Assembly (NCBI GenBank): GCA_027563145.1
Contig: CP071306.1
Location: 930,001 to 994,000, forward strand
Source: Halocatena halophila
Lineage (GTDB): Archaea > Halobacteriota > Halobacteria > Halobacteriales > Haloarculaceae
Length of the DNA: 64,000 bases
Direction of reading: 5' to 3'
A program made the position numbers and the translations under genes. Of this stretch, positions 1 to 7,357 are shown one piece after another (positions within the stretch are counted from its first letter, which is position 1; each line of letters opens with the position of its first letter). The notes beneath the pieces are model-generated. The model had not been told where the DNA came from and made no database searches. It saw only the letters and a program-made list of their open reading frames with translations.

Positions 1-1
1 C

Positions 2-253
2 TGGAAGGAGCTCGATGTCTCCTCACGTACCGGCAGCCGGATCGTCGAATCGCTGGCCGAAAAAGAGCTGATCCAGCGCGAAGAAGCCGTCTACAACGGC
101 CACAACACGTATTATCTCACCCCCGCAACGAAAGATCTCGATTTCTCGCTGTTGATGGCCGGCGACATGCTCTCGCCCTTTGTCGCCGACGAGGAGGTCG
201 AATCCAACAGCGACGCGTTCTCGCAGTGGATCATGACCCTCGCCTACCAGTAA
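2..253 (+). CDS. Winged-helix transcriptional regulator, C-terminal part (truncated by window edge)
   Basis: The reading frame is open from the first bases and ends with TAA at 251-253, giving the last 83 residues of a protein whose start lies outside the window. The visible part begins in a recognition-helix-like stretch (SSRTGSRIVESL), continues into a wing (EREEAVYNGHNTYYL) and ends in a short helical tail (FSQWIMTLAYQ). This order fits the MarR/ArsR-type winged-helix regulators common in haloarchaea. The effector and targets cannot be told. It lies 45 bases upstream of the SCO-TlpA-CcdA operon on the same strand, so it could control it, but that is inference from position only. Confidence 0.7.
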   Translation, partial: WKELDVSSRTGSRIVESLAEKELIQREEAVYNGHNTYYLTPATKDLDFSLLMAGDMLSPFVADEEVESNSDAFSQWIMTLAYQ

Positions 254-298
254 GCGACAAACCAAACGATCCATAGGACTCTGGTTCTCAGTTTCTGT

Positions 299-1015
299 AT
301 GCAACGTCGCACGGTCCTGAAATCGATGGCAGCGGTATCGGGAGGGCTCGCAGTGGCTGGCTGTCTTGGTGACACGCTGGAAACGACGGGCAATGGCGGG
401 GGCAACACCCCAACTGAGACGCCAGTTCACTCCGAAAACGTCACACTCGCACACCCCTCGGACTATCCAACGTCATACTCGCCGGAGTTTCTGAGCTGGG
501 ACGACCAGCTCCCAGACGTCTCGGTCACCGCGCCGCTCGAAGACCGATCGATTGCGCTCGGTGACCTTGACGTGCCAGCCGTGTTCACGTTCTTTTTCAG
601 CAACTGCAAAACAGTGTGTCCCGTGCTGGTTTCCTCGCTCCGGGAGATCCAGACACACGCGAGCAATAACGGCTACGACGACGAAATCGCACTCGTGCCG
701 ATCACGTTCGATCCCGAGCGCGACACCGCCGACCGCCTCAGGACGTACGCCGAAGAGATGAACGTCGACGCCGACGCAGACAACTGGCACTTCTTGCGGC
801 CAGACTCCGTCGAAAAAGCCAAATCGGTCATTCAGGATGAATTCGGCGTGCGATTCAAAAAGCAGTCCCAACAAGAGGGCGAGGGCTACATGTTCGATCA
901 CCGATCGCTGATCGTGTTGACGAACGCCGCGGGCTACGTTGAGCGGGCATATCGGGGGAGCGAACCGCAGACTGAACGGATCATCGAGGATCTCGAAACC
1001 GTTCGCACCCAATGA
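299..1015 (+). CDS. SCO1/SenC family copper chaperone lipoprotein
   Basis: This 238-residue protein carries a twin-arginine signal (QRRTVLKSM) followed by a lipobox ending at Cys22 (LAVAGC), so it should be exported folded and lipid-anchored outside the membrane. The thioredoxin-like SCO domain follows a Thr/Pro-rich linker. The copper ligands of the family are present: Cys103 and Cys107 in CKTVCP, and His201 in FDHRS. SCO proteins deliver copper to the CuA site of cytochrome oxidase or act as thiol oxidoreductases. Its stop codon overlaps the start of the TlpA-like gene (ATGA), so the two are translationally coupled. Confidence 0.9.
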   Translation: MQRRTVLKSMAAVSGGLAVAGCLGDTLETTGNGGGNTPTETPVHSENVTLAHPSDYPTSYSPEFLSWDDQLPDVSVTAPLEDRSIALGDLDVPAVFTFFFSNCKTVCPVLVSSLREIQTHASNNGYDDEIALVPITFDPERDTADRLRTYAEEMNVDADADNWHFLRPDSVEKAKSVIQDEFGVRFKKQSQQEGEGYMFDHRSLIVLTNAAGYVERAYRGSEPQTERIIEDLETVRTQ

Positions 1016-1539
1016 GCTCGATCAGCCGACGAGGATTGCTCACCGGCCTGGCAGGCATTTCGTTGACGGGCGTGAGCGCGTGGGTGGCTCTCGATCAGTC
1101 CAGTTCGTCTGATGGCCCGTTTCCGGTGTCCGTTGAGACGTTCCGCGCACAGGGCTCAGAGGCAGGGACGATCGAACTGCCCGTTCCAAACACGGTGACG
1201 GTGCTCGATCTGTTTGCAACCTGGTGTTCGCCCTGTATCAAGCAGCTCCCAACGCTACAGTCGCTCGATGCAGCCTACGAGGACGTCGCGGTCGTTTCGG
1301 TGACGAACGAACGAACCGGGGAGACGCTGACCGTCGATGACATTCGGGCGTGGTGGGCCGACCACGGCGGCAACTGGACTGTTGGCCACGATCCGGACAG
1401 CACTCTGATGGCCGCATTGAACGCGGGAGGGCTGCCGTATCTCGCCGTGTTCGATGCCAGTGGCACTCCCGTCTTTCAAGACAGTGGCGTCGTGAGCGAA
1501 GCTCGGCTCCGATCGGCAATTTCTGAGGCCAAATCGTGA
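1012..1539 (+). CDS. TlpA-like thioredoxin-fold protein, exported
   Basis: This 175-residue protein begins with a twin-arginine signal (SRRGLLTG) and a hydrophobic segment without a lipobox Cys, so it is probably secreted or anchored by its N-terminus. The thioredoxin active site is CSPC (Cys72, Cys75) after the strand VLDLFATW, and a cis-Pro motif (GGLPYLAVF) comes near the C-terminus. TlpA/ResA-type proteins reduce disulphides outside the membrane, for example in apocytochrome c or SCO/CuA assembly. It overlaps the SCO gene by four bases and the CcdA-like gene by four bases. CcdA would supply its electrons. Confidence 0.88.
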   Translation: MSSISRRGLLTGLAGISLTGVSAWVALDQSSSSDGPFPVSVETFRAQGSEAGTIELPVPNTVTVLDLFATWCSPCIKQLPTLQSLDAAYEDVAVVSVTNERTGETLTVDDIRAWWADHGGNWTVGHDPDSTLMAALNAGGLPYLAVFDASGTPVFQDSGVVSEARLRSAISEAKS

Positions 1540-2192
1540 GCGCAATCCCGTTGAGTGGCGCACTGGCGTTCGTCATCACTGGCGGGATCACGACGTTTTT
1601 CGCCCCGTGTGCGTTTCCGCTGCTCGGTGGCTACGTCGGACACCTCTTTCAGAACGACCGGCACGACCACGCGCTCATTCCCGCAATTATCGCGGCCGGT
1701 GGCACGCTTTTTGTGCTCATTGCTATCGGTGCCAGTGGAATGATCGTCGGTCACGAACTGCTCTCTGAACTCAAGTGGTTCGAACCGATCGTTGGGGTGG
1801 GACTGATCGTGGTCGGCGTGCTCCAGCTCACCGATCGAGGCCCAGAGCTCCGTATTGCACTGCCGCCACGAACCGAGTCACTCGCTGGATTTGCCATCTT
1901 CGGCGTCGGGTATGGCGCAGCCGCCGCGGGCTGTGTCCTTCCGATTCTCGTTGGCGTGATTGGACAGGCTCTGGCGTTCGATCGGCCGACTGGTTTGATT
2001 CTAATAACAGCGTACGCCGGGGCAGTCGCCGTCCCGTTGCTCGGAGTGACACTGCTCGTCGGCGCTGGCATCGATATCTGGAAGCAAGCTGGACGCTACA
2101 CTGGAAGACTCCAGGATCTCGCCGGCAGTTTGATGATTCTCGCAGGAATGGGACAGCTGGCCGTTTCACTCTGGGTTTTTAACGTGTTCTAA
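1536..2192 (+). CDS. CcdA/DsbD-like transmembrane thiol electron carrier
   Basis: This 218-residue polytopic membrane protein has about six hydrophobic segments. It contains the two membrane-embedded Cys-Pro type sites of the family: Cys25 in FFAPCAFPLL and Cys133 in AAGCVLPIL, which would pass reducing equivalents from cytoplasmic thioredoxin to an extracytoplasmic partner. The start is GTG at 1536, overlapping the TGA of the TlpA-like gene (GTGA). Together with the SCO and TlpA genes it forms a three-gene thiol/copper assembly operon. No cytochrome c gene is visible nearby. Confidence 0.87.
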   Translation: MSAIPLSGALAFVITGGITTFFAPCAFPLLGGYVGHLFQNDRHDHALIPAIIAAGGTLFVLIAIGASGMIVGHELLSELKWFEPIVGVGLIVVGVLQLTDRGPELRIALPPRTESLAGFAIFGVGYGAAAAGCVLPILVGVIGQALAFDRPTGLILITAYAGAVAVPLLGVTLLVGAGIDIWKQAGRYTGRLQDLAGSLMILAGMGQLAVSLWVFNVF

Positions 2193-2689
2193 TGGATGAA
2201 GTGGAGGAAGGCCCGATTAGAACGCAGCCATCACGTCACACGCTCCAATCGCGTCCAAATCGGGTGCGATGTCCCAGATCGATCCGATCGCCGGACCGGG
2301 GGTGAGAGTGGCCAACGCGTCAGCGGGGGGTACCGGTCGGTCCGTACGCCAGAGCCCTCCTTCGGTGGCCCCGGGAAGTGACACCCGTGTGGGAGAGAGG
2401 CCGACCGAATGAGTGAACTGGGACATCGACAGTTGTACAGAGACACCCCTTACTGATCAGTTCTATCACAGAACAGACAGAGCAACGCTCGTTACTCGGA
2501 CCAGCCACACCACAGATACTATCAATACTGTTTATACTATTGGTCAATCGCCAAAAAACACATACAATCCACTAGTAATACCCTATATTCTACATCAAGC
2601 ATGCACTCATTGATGGAGTGAACAGCAATCGTCTACAAAAGGAATTTCGGCGTCCGTCGTTCGATCGTAGATTGTGTATACAATTCGAC
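2193..2689. other. 497-base gap between convergent genes; one weak small ORF
   Basis: The left half is GC-rich and holds a minus-strand open frame at 2217-2426 (69 codons, starting MSQFTHSVG and ending ACDVMAAF) with coding-like third positions but no recognisable family and no clear promoter; I rate it as possible only. The right half (about 2500-2690) is AT-rich, with short runs such as tttatact and ctagtaat and no open frame that looks coding. No tRNA-like or strong terminator hairpin was seen. The region may carry a termination zone for the CcdA operon. Confidence 0.4.
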
Positions 2690-3430
2690 TCACAGCTTGT
2701 GGCGGAAGGCATGGAGCGCGTTCTTGCCGGTATCGGTTAGTTCGACCTGTTTTTGCCGGCCAACGGTGTTGACCTCAATGTAGCCGTTTGCTGTCAGCGG
2801 ATCGATAATATTGGCGTTGAGGAGGGCGAACTTCGCCTTGTCGTTGGCGGGCTGGTTTTCGGCGATGAACGAGAGATCCTGCTCTTGTGCATACTCGATG
2901 ATATCTTTTTTCTTGGGCGTGTAGATCTCGGTCGATTCGTGCTCGAGAAAGTCCATTGCGGCCACCTGATCGGTCGTCGGCGATTCGATCGGATACGTTG
3001 GCAACACCTCATCGTCCGCATAGCCGTAGCTCTGTCGCTCGGCACGGTCGGCGTGTGCATACCCCTCTGGATGAACGTAGTACGCGGTCGCTTCGGTTGC
3101 CATACACGCGATCGTTGCGCCCACCGCCGACAGTTTCGACCCGCTCGAAACGTTCACCCGAACGATATCATCAGCATGGTCGGAAATAACGGTCGTCACT
3201 GCACCGAGAACGTCGTAAATGTCGATCAAATCCACCGTCCGTGATCGAACCTCAACACTTTCTTCTGAGAGTTCGGCCTTGAGTTCGTCGTGATACGACG
3301 GCTTCTTAGATTGTGGCTCGTCGTGTTCTAATAGATATATTATATCAATGTCGTACCGACGCGCCGGACCGATGATTCGATCGAACTCGAATCCGAGCGG
3401 CGCAATGTGTACCTCATCAATAGTATCCAT
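2690..3430 (-). CDS. DUF6293/HFX_2341-type regulator: CARF-like domain plus winged helix
   Basis: I place the start at ATG 3430 (MDTIDEVHIAP) rather than an upstream in-frame codon, giving 246 residues. The N-terminal half looks like a Rossmann-type CARF domain: a first strand with VHIAPLGFEFDRI, a variable acidic middle, then VNVSSGSKLSAVGATIACM, the glycine/serine loop typical of these nucleotide-sensing domains. The C-terminal half (about residues 165-246) is a winged helix. This layout matches haloarchaeal HFX_2341-type regulators and the general build of Csa3. No CRISPR genes are nearby. The ligand is unknown. Confidence 0.75.
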   Translation of the reverse strand: MDTIDEVHIAPLGFEFDRIIGPARRYDIDIIYLLEHDEPQSKKPSYHDELKAELSEESVEVRSRTVDLIDIYDVLGAVTTVISDHADDIVRVNVSSGSKLSAVGATIACMATEATAYYVHPEGYAHADRAERQSYGYADDEVLPTYPIESPTTDQVAAMDFLEHESTEIYTPKKKDIIEYAQEQDLSFIAENQPANDKAKFALLNANIIDPLTANGYIEVNTVGRQKQVELTDTGKNALHAFRHKL

Positions 3431-3548
3431 GATGTGAGCAAATCTACACGTGATATTAAATCCACTCACTTGATCACCGCACAACTACTGGACGTAGTCC
3501 AGTTACTGCCTTCGTTGTCGACCTGTAGCGTTGGTCAGTCCGTTTAAC

Positions 3549-4253
3549 TCAGGGCATCGATCGGAGGCGCTTGAGGACCACATCGAGCGGCGCATCGGAG
3601 ACGGCAAGCGAGTAGCCATCGATCGCAGCGAGTGCGGGTGCGTGTTCCCAGAGATCGTCTTCCTCGATACCGTGGAGAACGACCGCAGAGGGAGTTGGCG
3701 TGACGACGCGCTGGGCGACCAGCGGCGATTCGCCCCGTGTGACGTTAGTGAAGACGAGTGCCCGATTTGTCGACTGGCCGTACAGTCGGTAGAAATCCTC
3801 GCTCGAGAGACGAGTGATCACCTCGATTGAGTCGATGACCGTGTGGCCAGCAATGGTTGACTGACTCCCAGAGACGACTTCTGTGGCGTCGATCGCCGCA
3901 TAGAAGTCTCCAATCGAGGCCGGCGTGGAGTACTCCTGGAGGTCATGTACCACGTCGTTATCGAAGCCGGCCGAGAGAATTCGCGTGTATCGACGGATCT
4001 GTTCGCCACCACGGTCGTCATCAACGTCAAGCAGCGCCTCGATGATGCGTCGCACTACCGAAATACCTGGACTCTGCCGACGTCCGCTTTCGTAATCGGA
4101 AACGACAGACGGAGAGACCTCCAACTGCGCGGCAAGCGACGTCTGAGAGATGTCGAAATCGTCTCGCCACTTTCGTAACGTTGTCCCAGGATCATCGCTC
4201 AGTACCACCTCCCCAGCAATGCGTCGGGCCAACTGCTCGCGTTTGTCGGACAT
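3549..4253 (-). CDS. XRE-family transcriptional regulator with ligand-like C-terminal domain
   Basis: This 234-residue protein has a Cro/C1-type helix-turn-helix at about residues 22-75 (LRKWRDDFDISQTSLAAQL, then SVVSDYESGRR with the usual xYExGRR ending). The rest forms an alpha/beta domain containing SSEDFYRLYGQSTNRALVF and RVVTPTPSAVVLHG. This architecture recurs in archaea (MJ0558-like putative regulators). It probably binds DNA as a dimer, but its targets are unknown. It lies upstream of the CARF-like regulator on the same strand with a 118-base gap and is divergent from radB across 87 bases. Confidence 0.78.
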   Translation of the reverse strand: MSDKREQLARRIAGEVVLSDDPGTTLRKWRDDFDISQTSLAAQLEVSPSVVSDYESGRRQSPGISVVRRIIEALLDVDDDRGGEQIRRYTRILSAGFDNDVVHDLQEYSTPASIGDFYAAIDATEVVSGSQSTIAGHTVIDSIEVITRLSSEDFYRLYGQSTNRALVFTNVTRGESPLVAQRVVTPTPSAVVLHGIEEDDLWEHAPALAAIDGYSLAVSDAPLDVVLKRLRSMP

Positions 4254-4340
4254 GGCGAATTGCAGCCATGGAAACGCAAAAACACATCGACACTCGACGA
4301 CGATCGTGGCCGTTTTTAGCCGGCCACCAGTACCAAACGT

Positions 4341-5036
4341 GTGAGTGGGCCGATTACGACAGGCTGTCAGTCCGTCGATTCGTTACTCGGTGGCGGATTC
4401 AGTCGAAAAACCGTGACGCAGCTGTACGGCCCACCCGCGGCCGGCAAGACAAATATCGCGCTTTCGGCCGCAGTGGCGACAGCAGCCAATGGCGGTAGAG
4501 CGCTGTATATCGACACAGAAGGGCTTTCTATCGATCGATTCGAACAGCTTCTTCAAGGACACACGACCGATGAAGAGACGGCCGAGCGCCTTTCGACACG
4601 GATTGCCATTAGCGACGTGCTCACGTTCAATGAGCAAAAAGAAGCCGTCAAGGACGCCAAAGAGCAGGCAGAAACGCTTGATCTCATCGTCCTTGACAGC
4701 GCGACCGGCCTCTACCGACTCGAACGAAGCGAAAACGACAGTGCGAGCACGTTGCGAGCAATTGGCCGGCAGATCACGCATTTGCTCGGGCTGGCTCGCC
4801 AGCACGAACTGGCCGTCTGCATCACCAATCAGGTGTTTGCCGATCCCGACTCCGATACAACACGGCCACTGGGTGGCAACACGCTAATGCACTGGTCGGG
4901 TGCCGTACTCAAGCTTGAGCGGTTTCGCGGCGGAAATCGACGGGCCACACTCGAAAAACACCGCTCGAAGCCCGCCGGTGAGAACTGTACCTTCCAGATC
5001 ACTGCCACCGGGCTTGAATCGGGATCGACCGTCTGA
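4341..5036 (+). CDS. radB: DNA repair and recombination protein RadB
   Basis: RadB is the archaeal RecA/RadA paralog made of the ATPase core alone; at 231 residues this one has the usual length and lacks the N-terminal HhH domain of RadA. It begins at GTG 4341 with SGPITTGCQSVDSLLGGG, the family's opening. Walker A is GPPAAGKT (residues 30-37), and a Walker B strand follows (LDLIVLDSATG). The motif ITNQVFAD and a late GGNTLMHWS segment also match. In Haloferax RadB assists RadA in recombination. It is followed 41 bases later by a RuvC-like gene on the same strand. Confidence 0.95.
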   Translation: MSGPITTGCQSVDSLLGGGFSRKTVTQLYGPPAAGKTNIALSAAVATAANGGRALYIDTEGLSIDRFEQLLQGHTTDEETAERLSTRIAISDVLTFNEQKEAVKDAKEQAETLDLIVLDSATGLYRLERSENDSASTLRAIGRQITHLLGLARQHELAVCITNQVFADPDSDTTRPLGGNTLMHWSGAVLKLERFRGGNRRATLEKHRSKPAGENCTFQITATGLESGSTV

Positions 5037-5077
5037 GCGCCAACACCCCTTTTGTGTCCAGCCGCGTAGGTTTCACC

Positions 5078-5803
5078 GTGATAGTCGTCGCCACTGAAGA
5101 TTTCGAGCTCTACCACGGCGTGGTTAACGAGCTGCGCGAGCGAGGCGTCGAGTTCACGACACAGGAGCCAGCCACCTCGCTCGATCGGGAAACCGACGTG
5201 GTGATCACCGGAACGGACGATGCGTGGCCGGACGGGCTGGGCGTCGAACTCGTTCGTGGACGGTCGGATCGTCCCAGGCAAGTTGTTGAGCGCGCACTCG
5301 TCGCGCTCCGTGGTGGGGGACGGACGATCGTCGGCATCGATCCGGGTGATCGTCCGGGCATCGCCATCTGTTCCGGAGCGATGATCGTTGAGGCGTTTCA
5401 CGTCCCACTGGCACAAACCGCAGCTGTGATCGAAACCACCCTGAACGAGGCGGTCGATCCGCTCGTTCGGATTGGCGATGGCGCTCGGCTGAAGGGCGCG
5501 CGCATCATCGACGATCTCCCTGACGTGTCCGTCGAGCTAGTGGATGAGACTGGAACGACACCAGCACTCGGAAGTGGCGCACGCGGCATGGGCGACGTGC
5601 TGGCGGCCGCAAACATCGCCAGGATCGAGGGCGAGCCGATCGAAGAGCGAGCGATCGAGCCGACGGCAGGCGAGATCGCCGCGATCAAGCGACGCTCACG
5701 CGAACAGAGTGGTGGCGATCGGACGATCGACGAGGTACTCGCCCGAGCAGTTGCCCGCGGTGAGCTCACGATTGCGGAGGCACTCAAGCGCCACCGTGAG
5801 TGA
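5078..5803 (+). CDS. RuvC/YqgF-like RNase H-fold protein next to radB
   Basis: The start is best placed at GTG 5078 (MIVVATEDFELYHGVV), giving 241 residues; an upstream GTG at 5054 is possible. Residues 1-80 form a small alpha/beta region. Then comes IVGIDPGDRPGIAI, which has the GIDPG first strand of RuvC-type RNase H folds (Asp88). Candidate partner acids are Glu153/Asp156 in VELVDE and Asp173 in GMGDVLAAANIA, a spacing like the D-E-D set of RuvC. An extended helical C-terminus follows. I know related haloarchaeal proteins only as hypotheticals. Position after radB suggests a recombination or nuclease role. It meets larC tail to tail with no gap. Confidence 0.7.
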   Translation: MIVVATEDFELYHGVVNELRERGVEFTTQEPATSLDRETDVVITGTDDAWPDGLGVELVRGRSDRPRQVVERALVALRGGGRTIVGIDPGDRPGIAICSGAMIVEAFHVPLAQTAAVIETTLNEAVDPLVRIGDGARLKGARIIDDLPDVSVELVDETGTTPALGSGARGMGDVLAAANIARIEGEPIEERAIEPTAGEIAAIKRRSREQSGGDRTIDEVLARAVARGELTIAEALKRHRE

Positions 5804-7180
5804 TCAATCGCGGTCGTTCTCGATCTGGCGTTCAGCGCGCTCGAGGATCGTTCGTACCGCCAGGCCAGTGTCTGCTGCGACGGCCGCGGCGTCGTCGTAC
5901 TCCGCACTCAGATCGTACACCGTTCCCTCCTCGTCGGCCCCGATTTTGACAGGGATATCGTACTCTGTTCCGTCGATGGTGAGGGTCGCGGTTTCGAACG
6001 AGCGATCGGCAACAAATCGATGGGTGACGCTTGTCTCTCTGATGCCGAGGGTGCCAGTTTCTGCAGCGAGTCGTCTGGCGACACGAGCAGCGTCATCTGG
6101 CTTTGTGAGCACCCGGACGACGTGTCCCGGTCTGGATTTTTTCATCGTCGCAGGGAGGATCGTCACATCGCGTGCTCCAACATCTTTGAGCGTTTCAGAG
6201 AGCCCACCGAGCACCTCCGGTGAGATGTCGTCAACGTTCGTTTCGAGCTGTCGTATTGCATCGCGTCCCAGCTGGCCGGCTGTCGTGCCCAGTGTTCCAC
6301 GAAGCACGTTCGGGTGGTCGGGAACGTCGTAGCCGCCTGCACCGTACCCGACCGCAGACACGTCGAGCGACGGGAGCGTTCTGACGCCGGTTGCGATCTC
6401 GGCGAGGATCGCTGCTCCAGTTGGCGTGAGCAGTTCGTACTCGACGGGGCCTCCCTGGAGTTGCCAGTCGGCCTCGCTGGCAACGTTCACCACTGCCGGC
6501 GCTGGCACTGGATACGTGCCGTGACTCATGGTGACAGACCCTGACCCCGCTGCGACTGGGGTCGTCAGAACCTGCTCAACCGATAGCTCGGACAACAGCA
6601 GACAGACGCCAACAACGTCAGCAATCGCATCGTCCGCGCCCACCTCGTGAAAATGGGTTTCTGTGAGTTCGGTTCCATGAACCGCAGCTTCTGCCACACC
6701 CAGCCGACGGAAAATAGCCGTCGCTCGCTCGGTAACGGCCTCGGCGAGGTCCATTGACTCCACCAACTCGATTACCGCCGGATACGTCCGAAGTGGGCCG
6801 CTCCCCTCCGCGTGATCGTGCGCGTGGGAGTGTCCCTCGTGGGTGTGATCATGGTCGTGATGATCATGGTCGTGGTGGTGATGATCTTCATCACCGTGAT
6901 GGTGGTGATGGGTATCTTCCTGGCTATGGTGATGCTGTTCATCGGCGTGTGCGTGCTCCGCATCGGTTGCATCCGATGATTCGCCATCTCCTCCATCCCT
7001 GAGCACCCGCACGCGTGTGGCCTCAATCCCGTTTTTCGTCGTTGTTTCGGTTGCGTAGGTGACACCGAGCGAGGCTTCAACGGGCGTCAATACCGACCGA
7101 TCCGCACCGAGATCGAGCAACACGCCAAGTAACATATCGCCACTTGCACCCATCCGGCCATCGAACGCTAATGTCTGCAT
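5804..7180 (-). CDS. larC: LarC-like nickel-pincer cofactor biosynthesis protein
   Basis: LarC inserts nickel into the pyridinium pincer cofactor of lactate racemase and related enzymes. This 458-residue protein shows the family hallmarks: an opening DGRMGASGDMLLG, HFHEVGADDAIADV, GYGAGGYDVPDHPN and LETNVDDISPEVLG. Between about residues 70 and 125 it carries a long run of His, Asp and Glu with many HHH and HDH steps, as expected for a nickel store but more extended than the short tracts I recall. LarA, LarB and LarE are not in the window. Synonymous DUF111 annotation would also apply. Confidence 0.9.
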   Translation of the reverse strand: MQTLAFDGRMGASGDMLLGVLLDLGADRSVLTPVEASLGVTYATETTTKNGIEATRVRVLRDGGDGESSDATDAEHAHADEQHHHSQEDTHHHHHGDEDHHHHDHDHHDHDHTHEGHSHAHDHAEGSGPLRTYPAVIELVESMDLAEAVTERATAIFRRLGVAEAAVHGTELTETHFHEVGADDAIADVVGVCLLLSELSVEQVLTTPVAAGSGSVTMSHGTYPVPAPAVVNVASEADWQLQGGPVEYELLTPTGAAILAEIATGVRTLPSLDVSAVGYGAGGYDVPDHPNVLRGTLGTTAGQLGRDAIRQLETNVDDISPEVLGGLSETLKDVGARDVTILPATMKKSRPGHVVRVLTKPDDAARVARRLAAETGTLGIRETSVTHRFVADRSFETATLTIDGTEYDIPVKIGADEEGTVYDLSAEYDDAAAVAADTGLAVRTILERAERQIENDRD

Positions 7181-7357
7181 ATCGGTCGATCGGGTGCGGC
7201 CAGGTTAAGCAATCTGTCTCGGAGTGATCGACTGACAGAAGCGCTGTGGTATGTGTGTTCATGATGCTCGAACGTGATATCAAAACAGTACGTGTCCGAA
7301 TAGCGAGCAAAAGGGCTATCACTCAGGGGGGCCGATTTCTACTAACCGCGTAGTACC

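Noticed and set aside
6820..6960. Repeat-like ATG/GTG/ATC run inside larC
   Set aside because: It encodes the His/Asp/Glu-rich tract of LarC and is not a CRISPR or independent repeat.
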